NCBI GenBank assembly: GCA_017617335.1
Contig: JAFZWK010000069.1
Location: 1-61,791 of the forward strand
DNA length: 61,791 nt
Direction of reading: 5' to 3'
Origin: Bacteroidaceae bacterium
Lineage (GTDB): Bacteria; Bacteroidota; Bacteroidia; Bacteroidales; Bacteroidaceae
Below the pieces are notes generated by a model. That model did no database searches. It saw nothing but the letters and a program-made list of their open reading frames with translations, and was not told where the DNA came from. Shown here piece after piece: positions 8,667 to 17,210 of the stretch; the first letter of the stretch is position 1, and each line of letters begins with the position of its first letter. Made by a program: the position numbers and the translations under genes.

Positions 8667-10813
8667 GGAAGAAAACTTTTCTCTCCGCGCTGCTCATAAT
8701 GGTTGTTGCACCTATGCTTTCCCAGCCAAAATTCAGCAAGCCACACGGACTCTACAAGAATCGGTTCTCACTGAAAATCACCAAGAGCGATGCTAGTGCC
8801 GAGATCCGATTTACTACGGACGGCAGCGAACCCACAGCCAATAGCAAACTCTATAGCACAAGTTCCACGATAGTACAATCCACTACCATTCTGCGGGCAG
8901 CAGAATTCAAGAACGGTGAGCGGATATCCGACATCAACACCGTCTCTTATATCTTCCCAACTGATGTTCTAAAGCAATCCAATACGCCCACAGGCTATCC
9001 ATCTACCTGGGGCAAGTTTACCTCAATGAGTGGAACAGCCATTGCTGATTACGAGATGGATCCCGAAATGACATCCGATAAGCAATTGGCTCCCAAGATA
9101 GTGGATGGATTCTACTCCCTCCCCATCCTCTCTATCGTATCTGACAAAAACAACTTTTTCAATCAAACTAAAGACCCAAATACAGGCGGCATCTATATCT
9201 ACACAGGGACTTCAGAAAGTAATGGTCGCGGATGGGAGCGTCCAGCCTCTGTGGAACTGATAGGTGGTAACCAAGACTTCGATCTAAGTGTAAACTGCGC
9301 CATCAAGATGCATGGTGGACAGGGGCGTGTACCCGAGAAGAACCCAAAACATTCCTTCCGTCTGGTCTTCAAGGATGAATATGGACCCAATATTCTCGAC
9401 TATCCCGTCTATGGGCAAGAGAATATCTCAGAGTTCAACTCCCTTATAATCAGGACTTTCTACAACTATTCATGGACACATAGCGACGGCACCCAACGCA
9501 AACAGGCACAATATGAGCGTGATTTATGGGCGCGACGTATGCAGAAGAGAATGGGTTATTGCGCCAGCGATGGGATCTATGTTCACGTCTTCTTGAATGG
9601 AATGTATTGGGGACTCTATAATCTAGCAGAACGCATCGACGAGACTTATTGCCGAGAGCATTTGGGAGGGAAGAAGTCTGACTACGATATCATCAAGCGA
9701 GAAGATTATCTGGAAGCCACAGAAGGAAGCCTGGATAAATGGAATCTGTTGGTAAGTCTGAGCGAAAAGGCTTCTGATAACAATGTCTATCTCACACTTC
9801 TGGGTCAACTTCCTGTAAACAATGCAGTTGAGCCTGAAGTCTTCCTCGACGTAGATAATCTGATTGACTACATGCTCATTAACCAATATGGAGGCAATGC
9901 AGACTGGGATCAGCACAACTGGATAGCCGTACGGAACCGTGAGCGCGGCAACCGAGGATTCCAATTCATTTGCTGGGATACGGAACAGACTTTCCAGAGT
10001 GTCAGTCGGAACGTACTGGACATCAACAACAAGAGTTGCCCTACCTACATCTTCCTCAACTTGATGAAGAACCGCACCTTCCTGCACCGCTATATGGACC
10101 GAGCTTATAAGCATCTGACACACGACGGGTTGCTTACAGAGAAGAAAGCGGTAGAATTGTGGGACAGTCTCTACAATGCCATTTCTCTTGCAGTCTATGA
10201 CGAGGCTGCCCGATGGGGAGATTATCGACGCGACGTGCATCCTTATAGCAGCAAGGGTGAGCTTTACTCTGTGGATGGGCATTATCTGCCTGAACGACAA
10301 CGACTCCTCACCAGCTACTTTCCCACCCGTACTGCTACTGTCATCAGCCAGCTGAAAAGCAAAGGATGGTTCCCAAAGGAAGAAGCTCCCACATTTCTTG
10401 TTAATGGAGAGGATGTACAAAGCGACAGTTTGACGAGGGATGATGTGTTGACTCTCTCTGGTACCAGCCGAATTCTTTACACTACCGACCTTTCCGATCC
10501 CGTTTCTTGGGTGACAAACTCATCGGGTAACCCTACGCCCACAGCCCAACTATATGATGGGGGCAACCTTCTCGACCTTCTTCAAGACACGAAAGGATGG
10601 GTTACCATACGGGCCATAAACCAGTCCAATGCTGGCTGGAGTGCTACCATAGATCATTCCTTCTACATCAAGAACGAAACTGGTATCATGGCAGCAAAAC
10701 AAGAACCTGACCAATACGTTTCGCCCATATTCGACCTGCAAGGGCATCGCTTGACGGGAGCACCCCGTCATGGAATATACATTCAAAATGGCAAGAAATA
10801 CATGAAACATTGA
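8660..10813 (+). CDS. CotH-family kinase-fold secreted protein
   Basis: This is a 717-residue exported protein of the CotH family (spore-coat kinase fold). After the signal peptide comes a chitobiase C-terminal-type module (IRFTTDGSEPTANSKLY). The CotH core follows: MHGGQ, KHSFRLVFKDEYG, NGMYWGLYNLAERID, then GGNADWDQHN near residue 414 and ICWDTEQTF near residue 440. The last two are the CotH counterparts of the catalytic-loop and metal-binding aspartates, and both are present, so activity is possible. A C-terminal domain ends in IFDLQGHRL and GIYIQNGKKYMKH, a sorting-like tail. It is translationally coupled to the upstream fasciclin gene and 13 bases ahead of the second. Many Bacteroidetes CotH proteins have no known substrate; phosphorylation of the neighbouring surface proteins is my inference. 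Confidence 0.85.
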   Translation: MVRKKTFLSALLIMVVAPMLSQPKFSKPHGLYKNRFSLKITKSDASAEIRFTTDGSEPTANSKLYSTSSTIVQSTTILRAAEFKNGERISDINTVSYIFPTDVLKQSNTPTGYPSTWGKFTSMSGTAIADYEMDPEMTSDKQLAPKIVDGFYSLPILSIVSDKNNFFNQTKDPNTGGIYIYTGTSESNGRGWERPASVELIGGNQDFDLSVNCAIKMHGGQGRVPEKNPKHSFRLVFKDEYGPNILDYPVYGQENISEFNSLIIRTFYNYSWTHSDGTQRKQAQYERDLWARRMQKRMGYCASDGIYVHVFLNGMYWGLYNLAERIDETYCREHLGGKKSDYDIIKREDYLEATEGSLDKWNLLVSLSEKASDNNVYLTLLGQLPVNNAVEPEVFLDVDNLIDYMLINQYGGNADWDQHNWIAVRNRERGNRGFQFICWDTEQTFQSVSRNVLDINNKSCPTYIFLNLMKNRTFLHRYMDRAYKHLTHDGLLTEKKAVELWDSLYNAISLAVYDEAARWGDYRRDVHPYSSKGELYSVDGHYLPERQRLLTSYFPTRTATVISQLKSKGWFPKEEAPTFLVNGEDVQSDSLTRDDVLTLSGTSRILYTTDLSDPVSWVTNSSGNPTPTAQLYDGGNLLDLLQDTKGWVTIRAINQSNAGWSATIDHSFYIKNETGIMAAKQEPDQYVSPIFDLQGHRLTGAPRHGIYIQNGKKYMKH

Positions 10814-10826
10814 AAAACATAGAGTT

Positions 10827-12965
10827 ATGATGAAAAAAATTATCCTTCTCTGCATGAGTCTCCTCTTCTTCATTGGATGTAAAGAGGAGGTCGACATGTC
10901 TGCACGCTACGTATTCAAGGAACAAACCGTCATTGGCTATCTAAAGAAGCATGCGGACGTTTACAGTACCTACACGGACATTCTTTACAAAGTGCCCGTA
11001 AGTCCAATAAGTGCCACGACGCTGGGACAGTTGCTTTCGGCACGAGGTCACTATACGGTCTTCGCTCCCACCAATGATGCCATCAATGCCTATTTGGACA
11101 CGCTGGTTATTTGCGACGTAATCGACAAGCCAAGCTGGGATGGTTTCCGCGACAGCATGACGCTCGACTCCATTCTCAAGGTCATCGCCTACAACAGCAT
11201 CATCGACGGAGGCGATGATATGACCTACTATACAACTTCATTTCCCGTGCAACAGGATGCCGAGATTCCCAGAGCCAACATGTATGACCGACGTCTTGTG
11301 GTTCATCAGCCTAACAGAAACGAGGAGAATGGAATTTTTCTGATCAATAACGCGCCGATGGACGAGCGCAACTACGACATTCCCCTGCATAATGGATGTC
11401 TCCATTCGATGAACCGTGTCGTCTGTCCTTCAAACAACACCTTGGGACACCTGCTTACAAGTTATGTGGAGGATCAGAAGGAAGGGTTCTATGTAGCATC
11501 ACTTTTGGCTATGGCCGCAGGTCTGATAGATACGCTGAAGATGCATACCGACTATGTTTACGAGGATAAGTTCCTCAGGGGCGAAATCATAAAAAGCATT
11601 CAGCCTATCCATGTGGAAGGATCGGTTTTGGTGCCTGCACCAGGCTTCTGTACGCCTGAGCATCGATATTACGGCTTCACCTACTTCGCCGAAACCGACA
11701 GCGTATGGCGCCAGCTGATAGGAAAAGAGCCTTTGGACATCACCGTAGATGATGTTGTGCAGTATCTGGAATCCAACAATATCTATCCTGAAGCCAAGCG
11801 CGACAAGAACTACACCGATGAAGACAACCTGCTGAACCGCTTCGTCACCTATCATCTGCTGCCCGAGCGTCTAACTACAGACCACCTTGTCTATCACTAC
11901 AACGAAGTAGGTTATGTTCCTGGCACGGGTACGTTAGGCGTGGCGATGAGCGAGTTCTACACCACGATGGGACACCGCCGCCTGCTGAAGATTTATGAAA
12001 GCCACGAGAGCAACGGTATCTACCTGAACCGCTTCCCCAACCTCGACAATGGTCGTCATGGTAACTTCCATGAACTGAGTTGCGACCCCGATAAAGAGGG
12101 AATCCGTATCGGAGCTCCCAATCTGGAAGGCGAGAATAGCGTGAGAAACGGAATGCTTTATCCCATCAACAAACTGCTCGTCTATGATGAAAAAACTCGC
12201 AACAACCTTGTACGAAACCGCATCCGATGGGACGTGACTGCCATGATACCTGAGTTCATCAACAACGACATACGCATGTCACCCATCATGGACGTCAGAC
12301 ACATGAATGTACGTATCCCTGTAACTTCCGAATACCGATATCTGGACGATGTAGACATCTCTGACGACACCCAGTTTTTCTACTGGACAGGTCTTGGCAA
12401 TGGTTGGCTCAACTACGATGGCGATGAGTTTACCATTCGCGGCCTTCAGGATGTGACATTCCGTCTTCCACCCGTTCCCAAGCGAAGTACCTACGAAATA
12501 CGCTATGCCGTCAACAATACGGGAAAACGTCGAGTCATCGCTCAGTTCTATTGGGGCAAGGATAAGAACAAGCTGGCTGTGCAGGGTATCCCCTTGGATT
12601 TACGTATCGGCCCCACAACGGTGAACACTACCACACTCTCCTTCCCCAGTTTCTTGGGATGGGAGCCCGATACGGGTGACGAAGATTACGATGCAGAAAT
12701 CGACAAGCAGCTACGTAACAAGGGCTTCATGAAAGGCTCCTCCATCCATTATGCAGGAGGACCAGGGTCAGGCAAACCAGCACGTGCGAGCGAACTCAAC
12801 TCGCGCCGCATCATCGTACGACAGACAATGGACCCCGATGAGACCTATTACATCCGCTTCAAGACCGTGATAAATGACATCACGCTCTATCTCTACATGG
12901 ACTATCTGGAGTACTGCGCCAAGGAGGTTTACGACAATCCAGAGACACCTGAAGACATCTGGTAA
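10827..12965 (+). CDS. fasciclin-domain lipoprotein (paralogue 2)
   Basis: This is a 712-residue lipoprotein (lipobox LFFIGC followed by KEE) and a paralogue of the 6561-8666 product along its whole length. Both have SARYVFKE just after the lipidated cysteine, a fasciclin core (LLSARGHYTVFAPTNDAIN here), an EFYTTMGHRRLLKIYES block, and the ending VYDNPETPEDIW. It begins 13 bases after the CotH gene, with two ATG codons in tandem (10827 and 10830), so it is almost certainly in the same operon. A terminator follows at 13000. The pairing of two related fasciclin lipoproteins around one CotH protein suggests that the three act together at the cell surface, but their ligand is unknown. Confidence 0.85.
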   Translation: MMKKIILLCMSLLFFIGCKEEVDMSARYVFKEQTVIGYLKKHADVYSTYTDILYKVPVSPISATTLGQLLSARGHYTVFAPTNDAINAYLDTLVICDVIDKPSWDGFRDSMTLDSILKVIAYNSIIDGGDDMTYYTTSFPVQQDAEIPRANMYDRRLVVHQPNRNEENGIFLINNAPMDERNYDIPLHNGCLHSMNRVVCPSNNTLGHLLTSYVEDQKEGFYVASLLAMAAGLIDTLKMHTDYVYEDKFLRGEIIKSIQPIHVEGSVLVPAPGFCTPEHRYYGFTYFAETDSVWRQLIGKEPLDITVDDVVQYLESNNIYPEAKRDKNYTDEDNLLNRFVTYHLLPERLTTDHLVYHYNEVGYVPGTGTLGVAMSEFYTTMGHRRLLKIYESHESNGIYLNRFPNLDNGRHGNFHELSCDPDKEGIRIGAPNLEGENSVRNGMLYPINKLLVYDEKTRNNLVRNRIRWDVTAMIPEFINNDIRMSPIMDVRHMNVRIPVTSEYRYLDDVDISDDTQFFYWTGLGNGWLNYDGDEFTIRGLQDVTFRLPPVPKRSTYEIRYAVNNTGKRRVIAQFYWGKDKNKLAVQGIPLDLRIGPTTVNTTTLSFPSFLGWEPDTGDEDYDAEIDKQLRNKGFMKGSSIHYAGGPGSGKPARASELNSRRIIVRQTMDPDETYYIRFKTVINDITLYLYMDYLEYCAKEVYDNPETPEDIW

Positions 12966-12999
12966 CCCAATCCGATCAGGTCAACAACGAATCGCTATA

Positions 13000-13048
13000 C
13001 TCAGGGCTTCTCCTGCCTAACGCCAAGAGGAGTCCTGAGGCTTTTTAT
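13000..13048 (+). terminator. intrinsic terminator after the fasciclin/CotH operon
   Basis: CTCAGG (13000-13005) pairs with CCTGAG (13034-13039), and CTCCT (13010-13014) pairs with AGGAG (13028-13032). The stem is followed by GCTTTTTAT. It lies 35 bases after the stop of the second fasciclin gene. Confidence 0.8.
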
Positions 13049-13150
13049 ACATATACAGAAATCATTTATTAAAGATTCCAGGATATCTGTTTCCTAATGG
13101 AGAAGAGCGGTTGAGAGTTTACTACCAAGTATTCCATCTCTTGAAAAACA

Positions 13151-13226
13151 CAACGTGTTGACTTTGCGGTTTCAACGTGTTGACTTTGCGGTTTCAACGT
13201 GTTGTGTTGGCGGTTTCAACGTGTTG
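13151..13226. repeat. 22-bp-period palindrome array 1
   Basis: Four copies of CAACGTGTTG start at 13151, 13173, 13195 and 13217, an exact 22-bp period. The 12-base spacers are ACTTTGCGGTTT, ACTTTGCGGTTT and TGTTGGCGGTTT. Each core is a palindrome of CAAC and GTTG around the dinucleotide GT. The array lies in the 333-base gap between two convergent genes, after the terminator at 13000-13048. The rest of the gap shows no gene. Related arrays are at 40606 and 51554. Confidence 0.9.
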
Positions 13227-13298
13227 TCCAAGAACTCGGATGATTAGGATTACTCAAAAGGTTGGTTTCTATGGCTACCGAAGAAAAGGAAAAAAAAT

Positions 13299-14261
13299 CT
13301 ATGGGAAAGCTTTCAAGAGTTTCTTATACTGTTTTTTGCTGATCCTGATCACACATCCATGACGACCACGCTCTGGGGCAACAATATCGACTGGTATCCA
13401 TGTTTTGGAGGAAAGAGAGGGAGCCTGATAAAGATTGTACTGCTGGGGATATTCCTCGGCATAAATACTCCAGCCGGAACCTTTCAGCTGAGGAACAACA
13501 GTAGGAGCCTCACGCCATGCAGGAGTGACAGAGGGACCTGGATTGGAATAAGGACCTGTCAGTTGTTTTGACTGAGCAATCCGAATCGTCTTTCCCGTGG
13601 GTGATGTGCGCGGCCATCGCTCGTCCTTGATGATGGCATAGTAAATGCCTCGATTCTCGACGATTGTTGCATCGATGGTAGCCATCTGAGCATCTTCGTC
13701 CGTGAAGTTAAACAGACGGGCAGGGGAAGTGAAAGACTGGAAGTCGGAAGTCAGCATATAAAAGGTACGCATGGATTCCCACAAGTCATCTCCCGTTGTG
13801 CCAGGAAGGAAAGCATGCCATGTAACGATAAACTGATTGCTTTCCTTGTCATAGAACAACTTGGGCGCACCGATGAAACAATCTTCGTTTTGATACCCTA
13901 TTTCTGATACTTTGTCGAAAGCCTTCCTGTCAAGATTACGTGTCTTCCACGTGATCAAATCCTTAGAATAATAAAGGATGGGAGTATGAAGCCGTCCTAC
14001 TGGCTTGCGACTCACGGCGATCATATAATAGATTCCGTCTCCACCCTTCACGATATTGGGATGACCATAATACTCAGAAACGATACGCTCGTAACCGTTA
14101 AGGGTTGTCCACTTTTTACCGTCCAAAGAGAGAGAATAATAGAGAGCTCCATAATCGGCATCCTTCATGTGGGCAAAGAGATAAGCGCCGCGCGAATAGG
14201 CAGGAAGGACGACCAAGAAGGCCAATTCCAACAAAACAGAATAAAGGAAATATCTTTTCAT
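13299..14261 (-). CDS. GH43-like beta-propeller protein with altered catalytic base
   Basis: This is a 320-residue exported five-bladed-propeller protein related to GH43 arabinosidases/xylosidases. It starts at the ATG at 14261 with a signal peptide; a TTG three bases earlier is less likely. The general acid candidate is E251 in REAPTVV and the pKa-modulating aspartate is D197 in TIDATIV. At the place where GH43 enzymes have the base aspartate (usually xDP) this protein reads GHP, with H67. It may therefore be inactive, use another mechanism, or be a binding protein. Its end (KKQYKKLLKAFP) resembles that of the GH43 protein at 57698, suggesting common ancestry. It is transcribed alone, convergent with the fasciclin operon. 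Confidence 0.75.
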   Translation of the reverse strand: MKRYFLYSVLLELAFLVVLPAYSRGAYLFAHMKDADYGALYYSLSLDGKKWTTLNGYERIVSEYYGHPNIVKGGDGIYYMIAVSRKPVGRLHTPILYYSKDLITWKTRNLDRKAFDKVSEIGYQNEDCFIGAPKLFYDKESNQFIVTWHAFLPGTTGDDLWESMRTFYMLTSDFQSFTSPARLFNFTDEDAQMATIDATIVENRGIYYAIIKDERWPRTSPTGKTIRIAQSKQLTGPYSNPGPSVTPAWREAPTVVPQLKGSGWSIYAEEYPQQYNLYQAPSLSSKTWIPVDIVAPERGRHGCVIRISKKQYKKLLKAFP

Positions 14262-14292
14262 CAACTCAATGTATTTTCATGCAATGATGCCA

Positions 14293-14300
14293 CAAAGTTA
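14293..14300 (-). promoter_or_regulatory. -7 box for the GH43-like gene
   Basis: The minus strand reads TAACTTTG, matching TAnnTTTG, about 32 bases upstream of the ATG at 14261. Confidence 0.65.
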
Positions 14301-14431
14301 CTTCTTTTTACTTGATTTGATGCTTCTGGAACAAGAAAATTTGAGGGGGAGCAAAAAATGCGACGAGAATACTCAGATAGGAAAACGAGAAACAGAATAG
14401 GGATTTTCCTTTCACAAAAAAGGGAAACTTC

Positions 14432-14463
14432 TTGGAGGGAACGCAAAAAGAGACTAAATTTGC
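14432..14463 (+). promoter_or_regulatory. promoter of the secreted Ser/Arg-rich protein
   Basis: TTGG at 14432 and TAAATTTGC at 14455-14463 are separated by the usual distance of about 19-20 bases for a Bacteroidetes sigma-A promoter. The ATG follows at 14494. Confidence 0.7.
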
Positions 14464-14493
14464 CCTCAGTAAACAACTTAAAGGAGAAATATT

Positions 14494-15420
14494 ATGAAAA
14501 AGTTATTCTTCACCCTATTGATGGTCTTTGTAGCTGGAAGCTGCATGGCTATGAGCAAGTCCAAGATCCGCAAGAGCGCAAGATTCCTGACGGACCGCAT
14601 GGCATACGAACTGGACCTGACTGTACAACAGTATGATGACTGCTATGAAATCAACTATGACTTCATCAAAGCCGCCAACTACATCATGGACGATGTTGTG
14701 TATGGTTATCGTGACGCCATCTACCAGTACTATCAATTGTTGGACTATCGTAACGAGGACATGAGATACGTGCTCACTTATTACCAGTACAACAAGTTCA
14801 TTAACTCGGAGTATTTCTATCGCCCCATCTACAGCACGGGCACCAGATGGGCTTTGCGAATCTACACGATCTACAGCAATCACAATTTCTACTTCTTCGA
14901 CGCTCCCTATCATTACAAGATCTATGATGGTGGGCACAGCAGAATACATTTCTCTAATGGCTTCTACAACGATCGCTATCGTGGGCTGGATCACTTCACC
15001 GAGCATCATTACATCATGGGTAGCCAGACGTTTGGCCACAGCTTGAAGAACGACTTTGGCACCAATCTGAAAGAGCGCAACCAGCCTATTGTGTACAACA
15101 ACTACAAGAATCCTAATCAGAACAACCGCACGAAGGATGAACGGTATCGCGACATGAGTGGCAACACCAACTCGCCTCAGATCAACAACCGCAACCAGCC
15201 TCAGCAGAACACGCAACCGCAACAGACTACCAGCGGGCGTCGTCAGGGTACCACCACAACCGGAACTCGTGGCAATCGCTCAGGCAGCACCACCAGTACC
15301 CCTCAAAGCAACAATTCTGGAAGTGGTTCCTCCAGTAGCAGTACGAGCACCCGTTCAAGCAACAGCTCCAGCAGCCGCTCTTCGGGTACGACTACCTCAG
15401 GCCGTCGTGGCGGAAGATAA
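14494..15420 (+). CDS. secreted protein of unknown function with Ser/Thr/Arg/Gly-rich tail
   Basis: I do not recognise this 308-residue protein. A signal peptide (MKKLFFTLLMVFVAGSCMA) is followed by about 170 residues rich in Tyr, Asp and Asn with helical character (LTDRMAYELDLTVQQYDDCY, NYDFIKAANYIMDDVVYGYR). From about residue 195 on, the protein is low-complexity: an Asn/Gln-rich stretch, then Ser/Thr/Gly with scattered Arg, ending GRRGGR. The front part faintly recalls small periplasmic stress proteins whose helices begin with a TDRMAYEL-like motif, but I would not name it. The tail may be disordered or surface-exposed. It has its own promoter and terminator. Confidence 0.8.
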   Translation: MKKLFFTLLMVFVAGSCMAMSKSKIRKSARFLTDRMAYELDLTVQQYDDCYEINYDFIKAANYIMDDVVYGYRDAIYQYYQLLDYRNEDMRYVLTYYQYNKFINSEYFYRPIYSTGTRWALRIYTIYSNHNFYFFDAPYHYKIYDGGHSRIHFSNGFYNDRYRGLDHFTEHHYIMGSQTFGHSLKNDFGTNLKERNQPIVYNNYKNPNQNNRTKDERYRDMSGNTNSPQINNRNQPQQNTQPQQTTSGRRQGTTTTGTRGNRSGSTTSTPQSNNSGSGSSSSSTSTRSSNSSSSRSSGTTTSGRRGGR

Positions 15421-15461
15421 AGAGACACTTCTATCTAACAACTCCGTCTTTGATTTTACAC

Positions 15462-15501
15462 AAGGCGTCGGAACAAAAGAGTTCCGATGCCTTCTTTTTT
15501 T
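15462..15501 (+). terminator. intrinsic terminator
   Basis: AAGGCGTCGGAAC (15462-15474) pairs with GTTCCGATGCCTT (15481-15493) with a single G-U, followed by a run of T. It ends the secreted Ser/Arg-rich protein gene. Confidence 0.85.
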
Positions 15502-15574
15502 ACCAAAAGAAAAAATCTTTGTTCAAGAAAGTATTTTTCCAAGCAGAATTTTAGGAGAATGAGAAGATTTTTTG

Positions 15575-15583
15575 TACCTTTGC
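15575..15583 (+). promoter_or_regulatory. -7 box for pepD
   Basis: TACCTTTGC matches TAnnTTTG, preceded by a T-rich stretch and followed by the ATG at 15627. Confidence 0.7.
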
Positions 15584-15626
15584 ACTCCAGAAAAACAGCA
15601 AGAATTCTCCAAAAAGAAATTTTAGA

Positions 15627-17081
15627 ATGACAAACGCACCCTCTGTGGACGCTGTCTACAAGATTTTCAGACAACTGAACCGCACTCCCAGACCCTCTCA
15701 CCATGAGGACAGAGTCGCCCTCTTTCTGACACGCTTTGCCGAAAAGCTTAGTTTGGAATATGAGCGTGACAAAGAAAACAACATAGTGATACGCAAACCT
15801 GCCACACCAGGTTACGAGAATGCCGAACCCATCGTTCTGCTTAACCACATGGATATGGTTTGTGTGGCAGCCGAGGGAGTTGATTTCGACCCTCTGCATG
15901 ACAGCATCAAGCCTATCATTGAGGACGGATGGATGCGTGCTGACGGAACGTCCTTAGGTGCCGATAATGGCATAGGTCTCTCTATGGCGTTGGCTATCCT
16001 GCAGGACGATACTATCGTACATGGTCCCTTGGAAGTGCTGACCACCACAAACGAGGAAGATGGCATGACGGGAGCTGAAGCCTTGGCTACAGATTTCATC
16101 AAGGGACGCAAGGTCATCAATCTGGATTCCGAGGAGTACGACTCAATCACAGTAGCTGCCGCTGGAGCCTGCATACAAGAAATAGGTATGCGTGCCCGAA
16201 GGTTGAAGACACCGCTGGGTTCCACTTTCTATGACGTGAACATTACGGGTGGTCTTGGTGGGCACTCCGGTGTTGACATCAACAAGGGCAGAGCCAATGC
16301 TATCCTCTTGCTGGCAGAAATCCTGACGAAGATGAATAAGCAAATCACCGACTGGTCCTGCCATTCCTTCGAGGGAGGAAATGCTGCCGCATCCATCCCT
16401 AATTATGCACGGGCCAGTCTGATTCTCCCAGAGAAGAACATCAACAAGATGAAGACTTCCCTGAAGGCTGCTTTCAGCAAAGCCATCAAACCTTACAGCA
16501 AAACTGACCCCAACCTTAAACTGAGCATTACCAAGGGGAAACCTGTTGATGATTTCATTGCACCAGAGGACATCGTTAATTTCATGGATACTATTCTCAG
16601 TTTGCCTAACGGTGTACTGAAAATGCGTACAGACATGCCCGAGGTGGTGCAAACAAGCTCCAATCTGGGTCTCCTGAAACAGCAGAAAGCCTATTTCGAC
16701 TTCTTTACCCATTCCAGGAGTTTCTCAGATAACCAGATGCAGGGACTTATTCAGAAGATTCAGCACATAGTCTTCGAACAGGATGCTGCCTGTAAAATCA
16801 TCATGAAGGCTCCCGCATGGCAGGAAGATGAAAACTCGGAGTTCTTGCAAATGGTGGACCAGACTTTCCAAGACGTACTGGGATTACGCCCACGAAAAGC
16901 CGCCATGCACTTTGTTCTGGAAGCAGGATATTACGTGCAGAAGTTCCCAGGCATCCAAATCGCCTCCATTGGTCCCAGAATCGTTGAACCTCATAGCCCT
17001 TCGGAGCGGGTAGAACTTTCCACCGTGGAACATATCTGGCAAGTAACCATCGAATTGTTGAAGCGACTCGCTGAGAAATAG
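15627..17081 (+). CDS. pepD: aminoacyl-histidine dipeptidase (M20, PepD)
   Basis: This is a cytosolic 484-residue M20 metallopeptidase that cleaves Xaa-His and related dipeptides. The length matches PepD. Metal-site motifs are in order: LLNHMDMV (His and Asp), LGADNGIGLS (bridging Asp), TTNEEDGMTG (catalytic and metal Glu), LDSEEYDS, and a C-terminal EPHSPSERVEL (metal His). An HSGVDINKGRANA stretch lies in the lid domain. There is no signal peptide. The gene is transcribed alone from the promoter at 15575. Its presence between exported carbohydrate genes is probably incidental housekeeping. Confidence 0.93.
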   Translation: MTNAPSVDAVYKIFRQLNRTPRPSHHEDRVALFLTRFAEKLSLEYERDKENNIVIRKPATPGYENAEPIVLLNHMDMVCVAAEGVDFDPLHDSIKPIIEDGWMRADGTSLGADNGIGLSMALAILQDDTIVHGPLEVLTTTNEEDGMTGAEALATDFIKGRKVINLDSEEYDSITVAAAGACIQEIGMRARRLKTPLGSTFYDVNITGGLGGHSGVDINKGRANAILLLAEILTKMNKQITDWSCHSFEGGNAAASIPNYARASLILPEKNINKMKTSLKAAFSKAIKPYSKTDPNLKLSITKGKPVDDFIAPEDIVNFMDTILSLPNGVLKMRTDMPEVVQTSSNLGLLKQQKAYFDFFTHSRSFSDNQMQGLIQKIQHIVFEQDAACKIIMKAPAWQEDENSEFLQMVDQTFQDVLGLRPRKAAMHFVLEAGYYVQKFPGIQIASIGPRIVEPHSPSERVELSTVEHIWQVTIELLKRLAEK

Positions 17082-17166
17082 TCCTATTTTCTCTTGCTGG
17101 GAATAACATAACCCGTTGGAAATAGTTTTTTATCTCTTTTCATAGAGGCGTTTCAGATTTTATTAC

Positions 17167-17174
17167 TATATTTG
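17167..17174 (+). promoter_or_regulatory. -7 box for the GH51 operon
   Basis: TATATTTG matches TAnnTTTG, 36 bases before the ATG at 17211. Confidence 0.7.
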
Positions 17175-17210
17175 TACAGAAATCTGAACATATTATCTCC
17201 GTGACGCATC

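Noticed and set aside
13151-13226. CRISPR array
   Set aside because: The period is only 22 bp, the spacers are themselves repeats of 12 bases, and no cas genes are present.
15158-15562. A 134-codon frame inside and beyond the Ser/Arg-rich protein
   Set aside because: It is a frame-shifted reading of low-complexity codons and runs through the terminator.
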